From Alangreenwoodia sp964438605 (lineage in GTDB: Bacteria; Bacillota; Clostridia; Peptostreptococcales; Anaerovoracaceae), in contig CAYTKT010000021.1 in assembly GCA_964438605.1 (NCBI GenBank), positions 1-31,523 on the forward strand: DNA of 31,523 bases, read 5' to 3'. The notes beneath the pieces are model-generated. The model made no database searches. It was given only the letters and a program-made list of their open reading frames with translations, and was not told the DNA's origin. The translations under genes were made by a program, and so were the position numbers. Shown in pieces: positions 25,001 to 31,464 of this stretch. How positions within the stretch are numbered: position 1 is the stretch's first letter; the number at the start of each line of letters is the position of its first letter.

Positions 25001-27425
25001 AGTCATCCGTCAGGACCACAGTATCACCGGATTCCGCATACTTGAGAGCCGTGTTCACGTTGCGATAAAAAGCGGTTCCGATTTTCGCCCCGTGGTGTTC
25101 GGTATACTGAGCGGTATATGTAATATTTCTAGTTACCGTTTTAAGCTCCGGTTTCCACCCTTCAAAAGTATAGGAGGCAAAGTCGGTATCTTTTCTTTTC
25201 CCATCATGAGAAGGCGTCGCACCATAGCGGTATTTTTCGGTTTCGACTTGATCTCCGATATGCCAGGTGACGGTGTACACGTTGCGGTCGTAGTAGAGCC
25301 GAAAGACGGTCGTTCCGTCTCCGCCGATGGTACCGGACTCATCACTTTTGTTCACATTAAGATGAAATCCAGGGTATTCCTTTTGCACCGGCGTTATCTC
25401 AGTATCGGTCGCACCTGTGCCCTCATAGGAATCTCTGGTCACCTGAGTGTATTGGTCATCATTCAGGTTCTGTTGATAATATTCCACCCTGTAGTTGGTA
25501 TTGCCCTTTGCATTCCATCTTGCGGTCAGGGTTGGGTTTGTTTCGGTTACATCTAATATTTCCCCGACCTTAGTCTCATTTGTGACCTGTTTGCCGTCGT
25601 TCGTATGCCATCCGGCAAAATTATATCCTGTTCTGGTCGGAAGCGGAAGTTTGTTACCATAAAGGTCGCCGTAGGTGACGGTGATTTTAATATCTTCTTC
25701 CTTCCCATTCAAAATTCCCCCATTGAGGTTCAAAGTGACTTGGTACTCATTGGCTTTCCACTGCGCCTCCAGAGTGACTTTACCTTCAGGGTCCGAAGTC
25801 AGATTTTGTACTTTTTGTTTATCTGTGTAAGTTTTGCCGTCGCTCCCTTTCCAACCGTCAAAGGTATAGCCTTTGCGGGTGAATTGGTTTGCTGAAAGTT
25901 CCTGTTCTTGATCGTAAGTGAAATGCTGTTCGTCCATTCCACCTGTCCCACCGCCACTCTCAAACTTGACGGTGTATGTATTGGCTGTCCAGTGGGCGTA
26001 AACAATGGTGTCTTCGTAAAAAGTTTCATTCTGTAAATCTATCCGACTGCCATCCTCACTACCCTCACACCAATAATCAAACCGGTAACCTGTTTTTTCT
26101 GGATCTGAAACGTCTGGCAGCTTGCCATTTTCGTCGGTCGCCACTTCGGTTCGACTTCCGTTGTTGTCATTAAACGTCACGACAGGATTTTTCTTCCAGT
26201 GTGCCCAAACTTCGGTGATGTTATTGTCGTTATAAATTTCGCCGATCTTCTTGCCACCTTCTTCTTTTTTTGTAAACCACCCTTCAAAGACGTAGCCTTC
26301 CCGGACCGGCTCCGTTGGCAGTTGCCATTTTTGTCCAGTCGCTTGACTGATTTTTTTATCATCAGTGCTATCGTCCTCATAATGGAATGTCACATCCACG
26401 GCATTTTTTGCCCAAACGGCAGTATACACCACATCAAACGGACCCATCGTCTCGTTGTTCAGGTCAGCCAGAGCTGTCCCGCCTTTTATTGTTTTGTTGT
26501 CAAAATCGACGTAACTCCGGTCCCAGCCGATCAGGGTTTTCCCTTCTTCTCCCTTAACACCCGACGGAACTGTAATTTGTTCCCCATATTTTTTTTTCGT
26601 AGATGGTTCGATTTCAATATCGCCATTTTTAAAGGTTACTTTGTGCTCCGCGTCATGATTGAAAAAGTAAAGAGTAAGCGGCGCCTGAAAATCTTCTCCC
26701 GATTCGGTCTCGCCGTTCAGGGTAATCGGAACCTGGGTCTGATCCAGAAACGAGAGCGGTATTCCCGTCCCATTATTTGCAAAGGTCTGATCAAATTTTT
26801 TGATTTTTCCCTCATAACGGGCCATGACGGAAGTGAGAATCCCCAGCATTAAATTTCGCTGAATTTCCGATTCTACCACCTTAGTGTCACGCGTAGGAAT
26901 TCTGTAATCCTTGTCTTTAAGCCACGTCAGTACCGGCTCACCCTCCGTCAACATGCCTTCATTGTATACTCTATATACAACGCCTGCCTCATTCTGTGCG
27001 TCATTAAGATACGCACTCAGATAGTTCGTGTCCCAGTTAATATCTGTCAAAGACATCGACGAAATTTTCTCGTAATCAAACAATTTCGCCAAAAAAGGAA
27101 TGTCAAGCAAGTTGATCGCCTCAAACTCAGGTTTCAAGAAATCGCAATAGACCCGCGTAGAATCGTCAGGAGCCACCGAAAGCTCGGCAATCTGCGTACC
27201 TTTTATGTCTAATTCATTATCATCATTCAGCTTCAACGTAGCATTTATTCCATCCTCAGCGGAAATCGCGTCGCGCAACGCTTCATATACTGCCTGAATT
27301 TCCTTTTCCTGTTCCGTCTGATTCTCTGTCTGTCCGGCTGCCAGCACAGTGGACGGTGTCATGCCAAACAGCAATAACATCACCAGAACCAGACTGATCA
27401 GGCGGTTTTTTTTTTTCATCAACAT
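22023..27425 (-). CDS. Secreted SLH-anchored surface protein with multiple InlB-type repeats (1800 aa)
   Basis: The start codons GTG 27428, ATG 27425 and ATG 27419 are close together; AAAGG lies 4 nt before 27425, which I use. The signal peptide (KKKNRLISLVLVMLLLFG..., cleavage near VLA-AG) precedes a unique domain (about 35-260). Six or seven Listeria-Bacteroides (InlB) repeats follow (about 260-780), recognisable by endings such as GYxFxGWxxxxG and YAxWxA. Then comes the unrecognised module shared with the 1485-residue protein (about 781-1220), a fibronectin-like segment, a Ser/Gly linker (SSSGSSGSSGSSS), a further beta-rich domain, and three C-terminal SLH domains (about 1620-1800). InlB repeats are small beta-grasp folds common in surface adhesins. 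No enzyme motif is seen. It is preceded by two stacked hairpins and followed by the 1485-residue paralogue. Confidence 0.85.
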   Translation of the reverse strand: MLMKKKNRLISLVLVMLLLFGMTPSTVLAAGQTENQTEQEKEIQAVYEALRDAISAEDGINATLKLNDDNELDIKGTQIAELSVAPDDSTRVYCDFLKPEFEAINLLDIPFLAKLFDYEKISSMSLTDINWDTNYLSAYLNDAQNEAGVVYRVYNEGMLTEGEPVLTWLKDKDYRIPTRDTKVVESEIQRNLMLGILTSVMARYEGKIKKFDQTFANNGTGIPLSFLDQTQVPITLNGETESGEDFQAPLTLYFFNHDAEHKVTFKNGDIEIEPSTKKKYGEQITVPSGVKGEEGKTLIGWDRSYVDFDNKTIKGGTALADLNNETMGPFDVVYTAVWAKNAVDVTFHYEDDSTDDKKISQATGQKWQLPTEPVREGYVFEGWFTKKEEGGKKIGEIYNDNNITEVWAHWKKNPVVTFNDNNGSRTEVATDENGKLPDVSDPEKTGYRFDYWCEGSEDGSRIDLQNETFYEDTIVYAHWTANTYTVKFESGGGTGGMDEQHFTYDQEQELSANQFTRKGYTFDGWKGSDGKTYTDKQKVQNLTSDPEGKVTLEAQWKANEYQVTLNLNGGILNGKEEDIKITVTYGDLYGNKLPLPTRTGYNFAGWHTNDGKQVTNETKVGEILDVTETNPTLTARWNAKGNTNYRVEYYQQNLNDDQYTQVTRDSYEGTGATDTEITPVQKEYPGFHLNVNKSDESGTIGGDGTTVFRLYYDRNVYTVTWHIGDQVETEKYRYGATPSHDGKRKDTDFASYTFEGWKPELKTVTRNITYTAQYTEHHGAKIGTAFYRNVNTALKYAESGDTVVLTDDCTLEQDTVVPSGVMLLLPVSGTDAGYSSVTGFNPDGTNSAKGQFGKSDDANVLYTLNVPKGVTMTINGTVLVNAVTGRPHAGYYDMDVTGAYGQIDLDGNIVVDSGGILDVCGYVTGSGTVTAKPDGEVRDLYLVRHWRGGSQAYDIFPDVYPMNEVDMHNIEVKTVIEAGASLVGTVKMFASDEYHYTRFPQIDRENGLIRQTSGSITKTYDRETNREKWQLAGTGSIGSSLLEIVGVELTTASFLYPIDGDLDFELSGKWDVTEKLKFMPGATIRLKDDATLTATKKTARYSEDNQFVLYDSFQPEDAFQDVTGYPKDREPAVLTLEGGTTTKLQCANGARIEVDTSATEQNPAKISIARGVSTTVDTLEAGGTEQLFRTLTFRTTIGGESVEAGWDYLCWREGSETKVVKTEPMLELTIDYPSEKLEGFWDDRSYTINGETVVVDHGTTDIQPEWMGTEVEITSLSNEEDSRRNVVQTLAIPARPAAPTGLMAETTSEDGASDGSIRGLDPANRYEYRMKITEAAGSSSTSTSTNWISAEEGASAIENLTAATYEVRVQASGNAFASESASVTVTTRVSSSSGSSGSSGSSSFGSSGSGSSTSGSSTQQPDSVIDEEPVPENSGVSVEVLPEVSVENGASSSRIEGASLADALNQAKGTGAETLVVQSTVDESVTSATVTITQDASQMVVDAGLDLKIQTNNGTLDLPNEAVQMLHDSLTVTFGNNEDGSTTVSVLEGQKSATLAASAKVLLPVAADATGSAEEGNVLCNVQKDGKEEVIPYSFVRDRQAVTYLDSSMTLKLEDRSKTFGDVSGASWYSSAVTFVSAHEMFHGTDSGQFCPQDTMTRGMIVQVLKNIEKGESFDSNGFSDVTDDAWYAEAASWASNLGIVRGYGDGTFGAGDSVTREQMAVILYNYVKKLNYGVEGSGNLSKFQDASGISSWAGDAMSWAVGAGIFNGSTDGTLNPQGCATRAEMAQIMENFTRALLNV

Positions 27426-27444
27426 CACACCTTTCTTTCAAGGA

Positions 27445-27530
27445 AGGGAAAGAGGAACAAAATTCACATCTTTCCCTCTTGGAATCGCCGTTTAAAGAGG
27501 AGAGCCTATTGGCCTTTCCTCCTTAAACGG
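27445..27530 (-). promoter_or_regulatory. Two stacked hairpins in the leader of the 1800-aa gene
   Basis: In the 176 bp between two SLH genes, CCGTTTAA/TTAAACGG (27488-27495 with 27523-27530) closes a stem containing GAGGA/TCCTC and GCC/GGC. Just downstream on the minus strand, AGGGAAAG/CTTTCCCT (27445-27452 with 27470-27477) forms a second hairpin ending 20 nt before the start codon. Neither has a U-tract in the minus direction. They look like mRNA processing, stability or translation-control structures rather than terminators. Confidence 0.5.
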
Positions 27531-27604
27531 TTTTATTCCTTTTAAGAAACAGGTTCATTTCCCGCTTAATTAACACAGCGCAAATTTGGTAATGATTTAT
27601 TCTT

Positions 27605-30028
27605 TCACTGTTTCTGTTTTTTAACGAAATTTATAGTATATAGTTCTTGTTTATTATTATTGTCATCCCCTTTTAGTGTTACGTCGATATTGACATAATA
27701 GTCTACTATTGTGCTCAATTGATCGCTGCCTTTAATTCCTACAAAACTTAATTTCTTGCTCTCGTTTGTTCCGCCCAAGCTCAACTTGTTATTTTTTTCT
27801 ATTGTAAAATGTCTTCTAAATTTCAGACTTTTAACAAATGATTTAATCCATGTACTTTCTTTCTCCTCAGCTATTATACTGTCAATGCTATAACCGTTTA
27901 CTGTTTGTATTTGACTTATATGAGCCTCTGCAGCATTCTTCAGGTACAAACCGATCTTTCCGTACACTGTATTAACAGTTTCTTTTTCATTTTCGATCGT
28001 CACAGTCAGCGTTTTCGTTTCTTCGTTATAAGCAACGCTGGCAATCCCAGTCAGTTTTTCATTTAACTTTAATTCGCTGGAAGTAATTTCATCGTCACAA
28101 GTCCCCGGTACAAAGGCAATTTCATAGGTTTCCATTATTGGCGTTCCATTATCCGTTTTATCCGTGTAAATCACAACAAAACGTGTAGTCGTACCGTTGA
28201 GACTTCCAATAATGCTGCTTCCTGTTACATCAATGCTTTCACCTGTTGATTTACTGAATTTCAGATTTTGCACAAAGTCAATCAGTGTTGTTGAAGTATA
28301 TTCCGACCCTACTTGTGCAAGAGACACTATTCCTCCATTCTTTCCTATCCCCTGAACGGTCGCGATTTCTCCACGATAAGCATTGAGGCTCTCCAGCATG
28401 ATGTCCCCAATACCGCCATACACAGTGCCTACTTCTGTGTTCGCGTTTTTCACCGTGACGGTCAAGCGACCTGTTAAATCTTTAGTGTCATTTGGCTTAC
28501 GTGCATATTTAATTTCCGCATAAGTTTCAATTTTCTTGTTAACCTCATCAACTTTGCTTTCTATATACGCTCCTAAATCGGCAGAAATGAACGAAACTTT
28601 ATAGTCATAACCTTTGCCATTCTTATCGACAACGGTAACGACGAAGGACTTTCCATAAAGACTGCCAATATTCATTCCCCCATCAAATGTAGGTACAAGC
28701 TGTTTTACAAACGTAACAATTTGTGAGTCGTCCGGGGATCCTTTCGTCAGGTCCAAGGTTTCTTTACCAGTTACAGGCACCTCGGCTCCCGTAATGGCTG
28801 TTTTAGCCTTGACTGCGGATACGCTATTCCTGCCTACGGCCAACTTTTCGATCAGGACATTGATGATATTTTCTTTAACTTTGGAAATAGATATTTCGCC
28901 GTTATTGATATTAACAACGATACTGCCTCCTTCGTCCGTACTCTCCAGGTTACCAAGCTGCGCGTAATCCATTTTTTTATTCACAGCAGCAATGCCTTCT
29001 TTAATAAGGTCATCTATGGCTTGTTTCAGATCCGGCGATTGTTGTTCATCGCCAGGATTTTGTGATGGCCCAAAGCCAGGTCTTGATGTTGATCCCTGAT
29101 TACTTGACTTGTCGTCATCCGGTTTGTTCTCCCCATCCGGTTCGACATAGTTGCCGCCGCTTTCAACTTTTTCGCCGTTAATGGTGACGTTCTCTCCGGC
29201 TCCACTCAGATCAAACTGGGTATCTTTTGGCGCTCCGGTGATGTCAACGGTGTCGGCTTGGACAACGACTTTGGCTGCTCCCGTCACGTTACTCATATCC
29301 ACTTTTGCCGTATCTCCAGCCAGTACAATCGGCAGGTCGGTGGCTGTTCCGGTCAAACTAACGTCCTCTGCGACCACAAGGGTGATGCCCTTGCTAGCAA
29401 TCGGCCATTCTCCATCGGTATTCGCATACGTTCCGATCAAGCGGTCCATCACGGTCATCACGGACGCACGGTTGATATCGACTTTTGGTCCGATGTTACT
29501 GGCATCGATTCCTTGAATCACGCCCAGGTTGACGAGGGCATTGACCGAACCGACCGCCCAGCTGGAAACGCTGCCTGCATCTGCAAAGGTTTTACTGGAA
29601 CTTGGCTGGTCCTCTACGCCAAGGGCACGAGCAATCATCACAAACGTCTGTTCTCTGGTGACGGTCATCCCCGGACTCATGGTATTGCCACCGGTTCCAT
29701 TCAAGATTCCTGCGGCTACGCACTTCGAAACGGCATCGACATACCAGGCGCTTGCATCCACATCGCTATATCCGCTGATGCTGGTCGTTTCTTTCAGGCG
29801 CAGCAGGTTGGCAAAGATCTGTGCCGCCTCCGCACGGCTCATATCTCCATTCGGATTAAATTCTCCGGCACCGGTGCCATGCACAACGCCGGCGTTACTC
29901 CAGCGGTCGATGGAGCTTTCCGCCCAGTGCCCGTTGGTATCCCCATAGGTTGCCGCAAAGGCAACGGTCGGGGTCAGCGTCAGTACCATGGTGAGTACTA
30001 ACAGGATGGATAAAACTTTTTTTCTCAT
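27605..30028 (-). CDS. Secreted SLH-anchored surface protein with three 150-residue C-terminal repeats (807 aa)
   Basis: A signal peptide (MRKKVLSILLVLTMVLTL..., cleavage near AFA-AT at 25) is followed at once by three SLH domains (about 28-200: GHWAESSIDRWSNAGVVHGTG, SAWYVDAVSKCVAAGILNGTG, SSWAVGSVNALVNLGVIQGI). A short beta segment (215-290) and a Pro/Asp/Ser/Gln linker (292-335) precede three diverged repeats at 335-482, 486-642 and 646-803. Each repeat has VNxKxxxYAxL or LNEKLTGIAxV, a VTVxNxxxxVxTVYGxIG strand pair, IxFVxxLxF and a closing YxVxF(V). I do not recognise the repeat family. The SLH domains are N-terminal here but C-terminal in the two neighbours, so the repeats would project outward. 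AAGGAGGAGAGAG before ATG 30028 is a strong ribosome site. Confidence 0.87.
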   Translation of the reverse strand: MRKKVLSILLVLTMVLTLTPTVAFAATYGDTNGHWAESSIDRWSNAGVVHGTGAGEFNPNGDMSRAEAAQIFANLLRLKETTSISGYSDVDASAWYVDAVSKCVAAGILNGTGGNTMSPGMTVTREQTFVMIARALGVEDQPSSSKTFADAGSVSSWAVGSVNALVNLGVIQGIDASNIGPKVDINRASVMTVMDRLIGTYANTDGEWPIASKGITLVVAEDVSLTGTATDLPIVLAGDTAKVDMSNVTGAAKVVVQADTVDITGAPKDTQFDLSGAGENVTINGEKVESGGNYVEPDGENKPDDDKSSNQGSTSRPGFGPSQNPGDEQQSPDLKQAIDDLIKEGIAAVNKKMDYAQLGNLESTDEGGSIVVNINNGEISISKVKENIINVLIEKLAVGRNSVSAVKAKTAITGAEVPVTGKETLDLTKGSPDDSQIVTFVKQLVPTFDGGMNIGSLYGKSFVVTVVDKNGKGYDYKVSFISADLGAYIESKVDEVNKKIETYAEIKYARKPNDTKDLTGRLTVTVKNANTEVGTVYGGIGDIMLESLNAYRGEIATVQGIGKNGGIVSLAQVGSEYTSTTLIDFVQNLKFSKSTGESIDVTGSSIIGSLNGTTTRFVVIYTDKTDNGTPIMETYEIAFVPGTCDDEITSSELKLNEKLTGIASVAYNEETKTLTVTIENEKETVNTVYGKIGLYLKNAAEAHISQIQTVNGYSIDSIIAEEKESTWIKSFVKSLKFRRHFTIEKNNKLSLGGTNESKKLSFVGIKGSDQLSTIVDYYVNIDVTLKGDDNNNKQELYTINFVKKQKQ

Positions 30029-30062
30029 GACTCTCTCCTCCTTTTCTGAGATGAATCGGTTG

Positions 30063-30074
30063 GGGCTTTCGCCC
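30063..30074 (-). promoter_or_regulatory. GNRA-capped hairpin before the 807-aa gene
   Basis: On the minus strand GGGC-GAAA-GCCC forms a short, stable tetraloop hairpin about 20 nt before the ribosome site AAGGAGGAG. It might be part of a larger leader fold. Confidence 0.4.
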
Positions 30075-30147
30075 GTGGTTTCCTCTCCGGATCGCGGTTT
30101 GGGCTCGTTCTTCCCATGATGTCATTTGGTAAGAACTTTTTGCCTGT

Positions 30148-30214
30148 TTGTTGGTTGAATCCGAACGCAACGCTCGGCTTTCCGATTTCCAAGGAAAGCG
30201 TTTCCTTCCAACAA
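30148..30214 (-). ncRNA. Putative structured leader RNA element (three-way-junction-like)
   Basis: Read on the minus strand, TTGTTGG (30214-30208) pairs with CCAACAA (30154-30148). Inside it are a 7-bp hairpin AAGGAAA-CGC-TTTCCTT (30207-30191), 13 unpaired bases, and a second hairpin CCGAGCG-TTG-CGTTCGG with one mismatch (30177-30161). The nested design in an untranslated leader suggests a structured RNA, but I know of no named family that matches it. The fold is by eye only. Confidence 0.35.
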
Positions 30215-30404
30215 GCAAATCCGCATCGATCGTAACGGTTCTATGTTGGTGGCACTGTGTTTCCCTTCTGAACTCTCAGGTTTCTTTTGCGTTTCGCCGG
30301 GTTCGGATCGGCAGGTACCGCAAGTCCTCCTCAAGAGGGGGATCTGCCCGTTCCAAGGGTAGATCTCGTAATAGATGTAAGAAGTATTCCGGTCTGTCCG
30401 TCCT

Positions 30405-30443
30405 TTATGGCGGCAGATACCGGCGTCCGTTTTGTTTGATCAT
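30405..30443 (-). CDS. Possible 12-residue leader peptide
   Basis: ATG 30443 is preceded at 7-8 nt by AAAGGAG, as good a ribosome site as those of the large genes, yet the frame stops after MIKQNGRRYLPP. It lies about 200 nt after the HTH gene and 375 nt before the 807-residue gene. A translated short frame in a structured leader is typical of attenuation or translational-coupling control; this is inference. Confidence 0.4.
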   Translation of the reverse strand: MIKQNGRRYLPP

Positions 30444-30646
30444 TGGCTTTCTCCTTTGATGTTTGTTCCGACGCGCCATTCTTTCTTTCTGATTGGTTTG
30501 CGGAAGTTCCTTCCTACGAGTCACATCCGGTAAAAACAGCAGCGGAATCTTTCAGGTTCGTTTCCATCGGTCCAAAGGGAGGGCGCTGCCCTTTCTTTTC
30601 GCTAGGCTCCCCTGCTCTTTCCTTTGGCGATGTGTGCTTTTCCCTC

Positions 30647-31021
30647 TCAGCTTCCTTCCTGTTCGGTTTCCCGCTTCATGCGATAAAATGTGCTGACGGC
30701 CACCCCGCAGAGGCTTGCCGCCACATCGGCGGTAATGTTTCCCTCCTGATATTGCTTGAGCACCATTGGAAAGTTCGCCGGTGGTTCCCGTTTCGGTCTG
30801 CCTAAATGCACGCCTCGCGAACGGGCCGCTGCAATTCCTTCCAGTTGTGCCTCCCGGTGCTTTCGCCGCTGTTCCTGTTCTACGGCGTAGGCAATCCGCT
30901 CCGCCAATACCGGAATGAGTTCTTTGACACTCTGTCCGCTTTGAAACAAGGCATCGACTTCGTCTACCAAAGCCGCATACTCCTCCGGCCGAAACAGTTT
31001 GTTAAGGTATCCACTCTCCAT
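30647..31021 (-). CDS. Serine-recombinase-derived helix-turn-helix protein lacking the catalytic domain
   Basis: The 124-residue product matches only the end of small serine recombinases (resolvase/invertase type). It has a helix like the long E-helix (LAERIAYAVEQEQRRKHREAQLEGIAAARSRGV), the linker HLGRPKR, then the C-terminal helix-turn-helix (about 88-118) with VLKQYQEGNITADVAASLCGVAVSTFYRM. The N-terminal catalytic core with the nucleophilic serine is absent. In its place are about 40 unrelated residues (LNKLFRPEEYAALVDEVDALFQSG). ATG 31021 has GGGAGG about 10 nt upstream, and the upstream bases do not encode the missing core. It therefore looks like a complete short gene rather than a simple truncation. 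It may act as a DNA-binding regulator or accessory factor at the nearby inverted repeats and control the SLH genes downstream. Confidence 0.7.
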   Translation of the reverse strand: MESGYLNKLFRPEEYAALVDEVDALFQSGQSVKELIPVLAERIAYAVEQEQRRKHREAQLEGIAAARSRGVHLGRPKREPPANFPMVLKQYQEGNITADVAASLCGVAVSTFYRMKRETEQEGS

Positions 31022-31074
31022 CTTGATTCGCCTCCCTCTCTTCCTTCTCTCTTCTCTGTTCTCGCGGCAAAATC

Positions 31075-31095
31075 ACGAAAGATTGATTTCGTCCT
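31075..31095 (+). repeat. Left copy of a 21-bp inverted repeat
   Basis: This copy contains CGAAAGATTGATTTCGTCC and is identical over 21 bp to the reverse complement of 31377-31397. The core CGAAA-N6-TTTCG is a dyad. Here it is nested in a larger dyad, GCGGCAA (31064-31070) with TTGCCGC (31100-31106). A further shared word, TGCCGCT (31101-31107), matches AGCGGCA at 31366-31372, so the repeat extends inward with a 1-bp offset. Confidence 0.9.
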
Positions 31096-31106
31096 CTACT
31101 TGCCGC

Positions 31107-31262
31107 TTACTGCTTCCGTTTGAAAGGGGTTTGGGAGGAAAAATCCCAGAGAAAATTCCAAAACAACAATTTTTTAGAATCAAAAATAAAAAAAGATGCC
31201 TTCCCGGCCCTCTCAAAGGGCCAAAAAGGCATGAAAAAGCAGGGCCGTCGTATTCTTTTCAT
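31107..31262 (-). CDS. Possible leader peptide overlapping the attenuator
   Basis: ATG 31262 follows AGAGG by about 9 nt and opens a 51-codon frame (MKRIRRPCFFMPFWPFERAG...) that is rich in Phe, Trp, Arg and Lys. It reads straight through the terminator hairpin at 31196-31232, which encodes MPFWPFERAGKA. It ends just before the left inverted repeat. Translation would keep the hairpin from forming, the usual logic of a leader-peptide attenuator. I know of no homologue, and the frame could be accidental. Confidence 0.38.
   Translation of the reverse strand: MKRIRRPCFFMPFWPFERAGKASFFIFDSKKLLFWNFLWDFSSQTPFKRKQ
31182..31232 (-). terminator. Intrinsic terminator/attenuator upstream of the HTH gene
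   Basis: On the minus strand ATGCCTT pairs with AAGGCAT (31232-31226 with 31202-31196), and inside it GGCCCT with AGGGCC (31222-31217 with 31211-31206). The stem runs into CTTTTTTTATTTTTG. It stands between the promoter at 31325-31352 and the HTH gene, so it either attenuates that gene or ends a transcript from beyond the right edge. Confidence 0.85.
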
Positions 31263-31324
31263 CCAACGGTCCTCTTTGTGATGCAAAAAAATCGGCAAAG
31301 GTCTTGAATCGCCAGAATTCTTAT

Positions 31325-31352
31325 GTTATACTAAACTCAATTCTTATGTAAA
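31325..31352 (-). promoter_or_regulatory. Sigma-A-like promoter inside the inverted-repeat-flanked segment
   Basis: On the minus strand TTTACA (31352-31347), 16 bp and TATAAC (31330-31325) match 5/6 and 5/6 of the consensus. It points leftward to the leader peptide, the attenuator and the HTH gene, with a predicted start near 31317. It lies between the two inverted repeats, so inversion would turn it away. Confidence 0.6.
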
Positions 31353-31376
31353 TGTAACCTTTTTCAGCGGCATAAC

Positions 31377-31397
31377 AGGACGAAATCAATCTTTCGT
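31377..31397 (-). repeat. Right copy of the 21-bp inverted repeat
   Basis: The reverse complement of these 21 bases is identical to 31075-31095. The spacing between the copies is 281 bp. The CGAAA/TTTCG dyad is preserved and slightly longer here (GACGAAA/TTTCGTC). The outer GCGGCAA arm of the left copy is not next to this copy, although TTGCCGC recurs at 31451-31457. Confidence 0.9.
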
Positions 31398-31464
31398 CTT
31401 GTTTTCTTTTTCCGAAACTCGAAAAGAACCCTCTCCTGTTTCCCTATGGTTTGCCGCAAAGGAT

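Larger units (their letters stand above)
30029..30646 (-). other. 618-bp structured leader between the HTH gene and the first SLH gene
   Basis: No full-length gene is supported; longer frames here (30334-30122, 30218-29895) lack ribosome sites. On the minus strand it holds, in order: a 12-codon frame with a strong ribosome site (30443-30405), a GGCAG/CTGCC stem (30348-30344 with 30314-30310) enclosing a CCTC/GAGG hairpin, a three-way-junction-like fold (30214-30148), and a GNRA-capped hairpin (30074-30063). I see no intrinsic terminator and no clear promoter, so the message may continue from the HTH gene. It does not match a riboswitch I can name. Confidence 0.45.

Noticed and set aside
24591..25556. 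Long plus-strand reading frame (321 codons) opposite the 1800-residue SLH gene
   Set aside because: It lies entirely antisense to a gene with clear domains, has no ribosome site, and its translation shows no family features. The same holds for plus-strand frames at 18606-19565, 8787-9941 and 13114-13950.
30063..30190. Possible match of the SLH leader to c-di-GMP, THF, glycine or T-box elements
   Set aside because: A GNRA hairpin is present, but the conserved sequence boxes of these families are not visible, so no riboswitch class is claimed.
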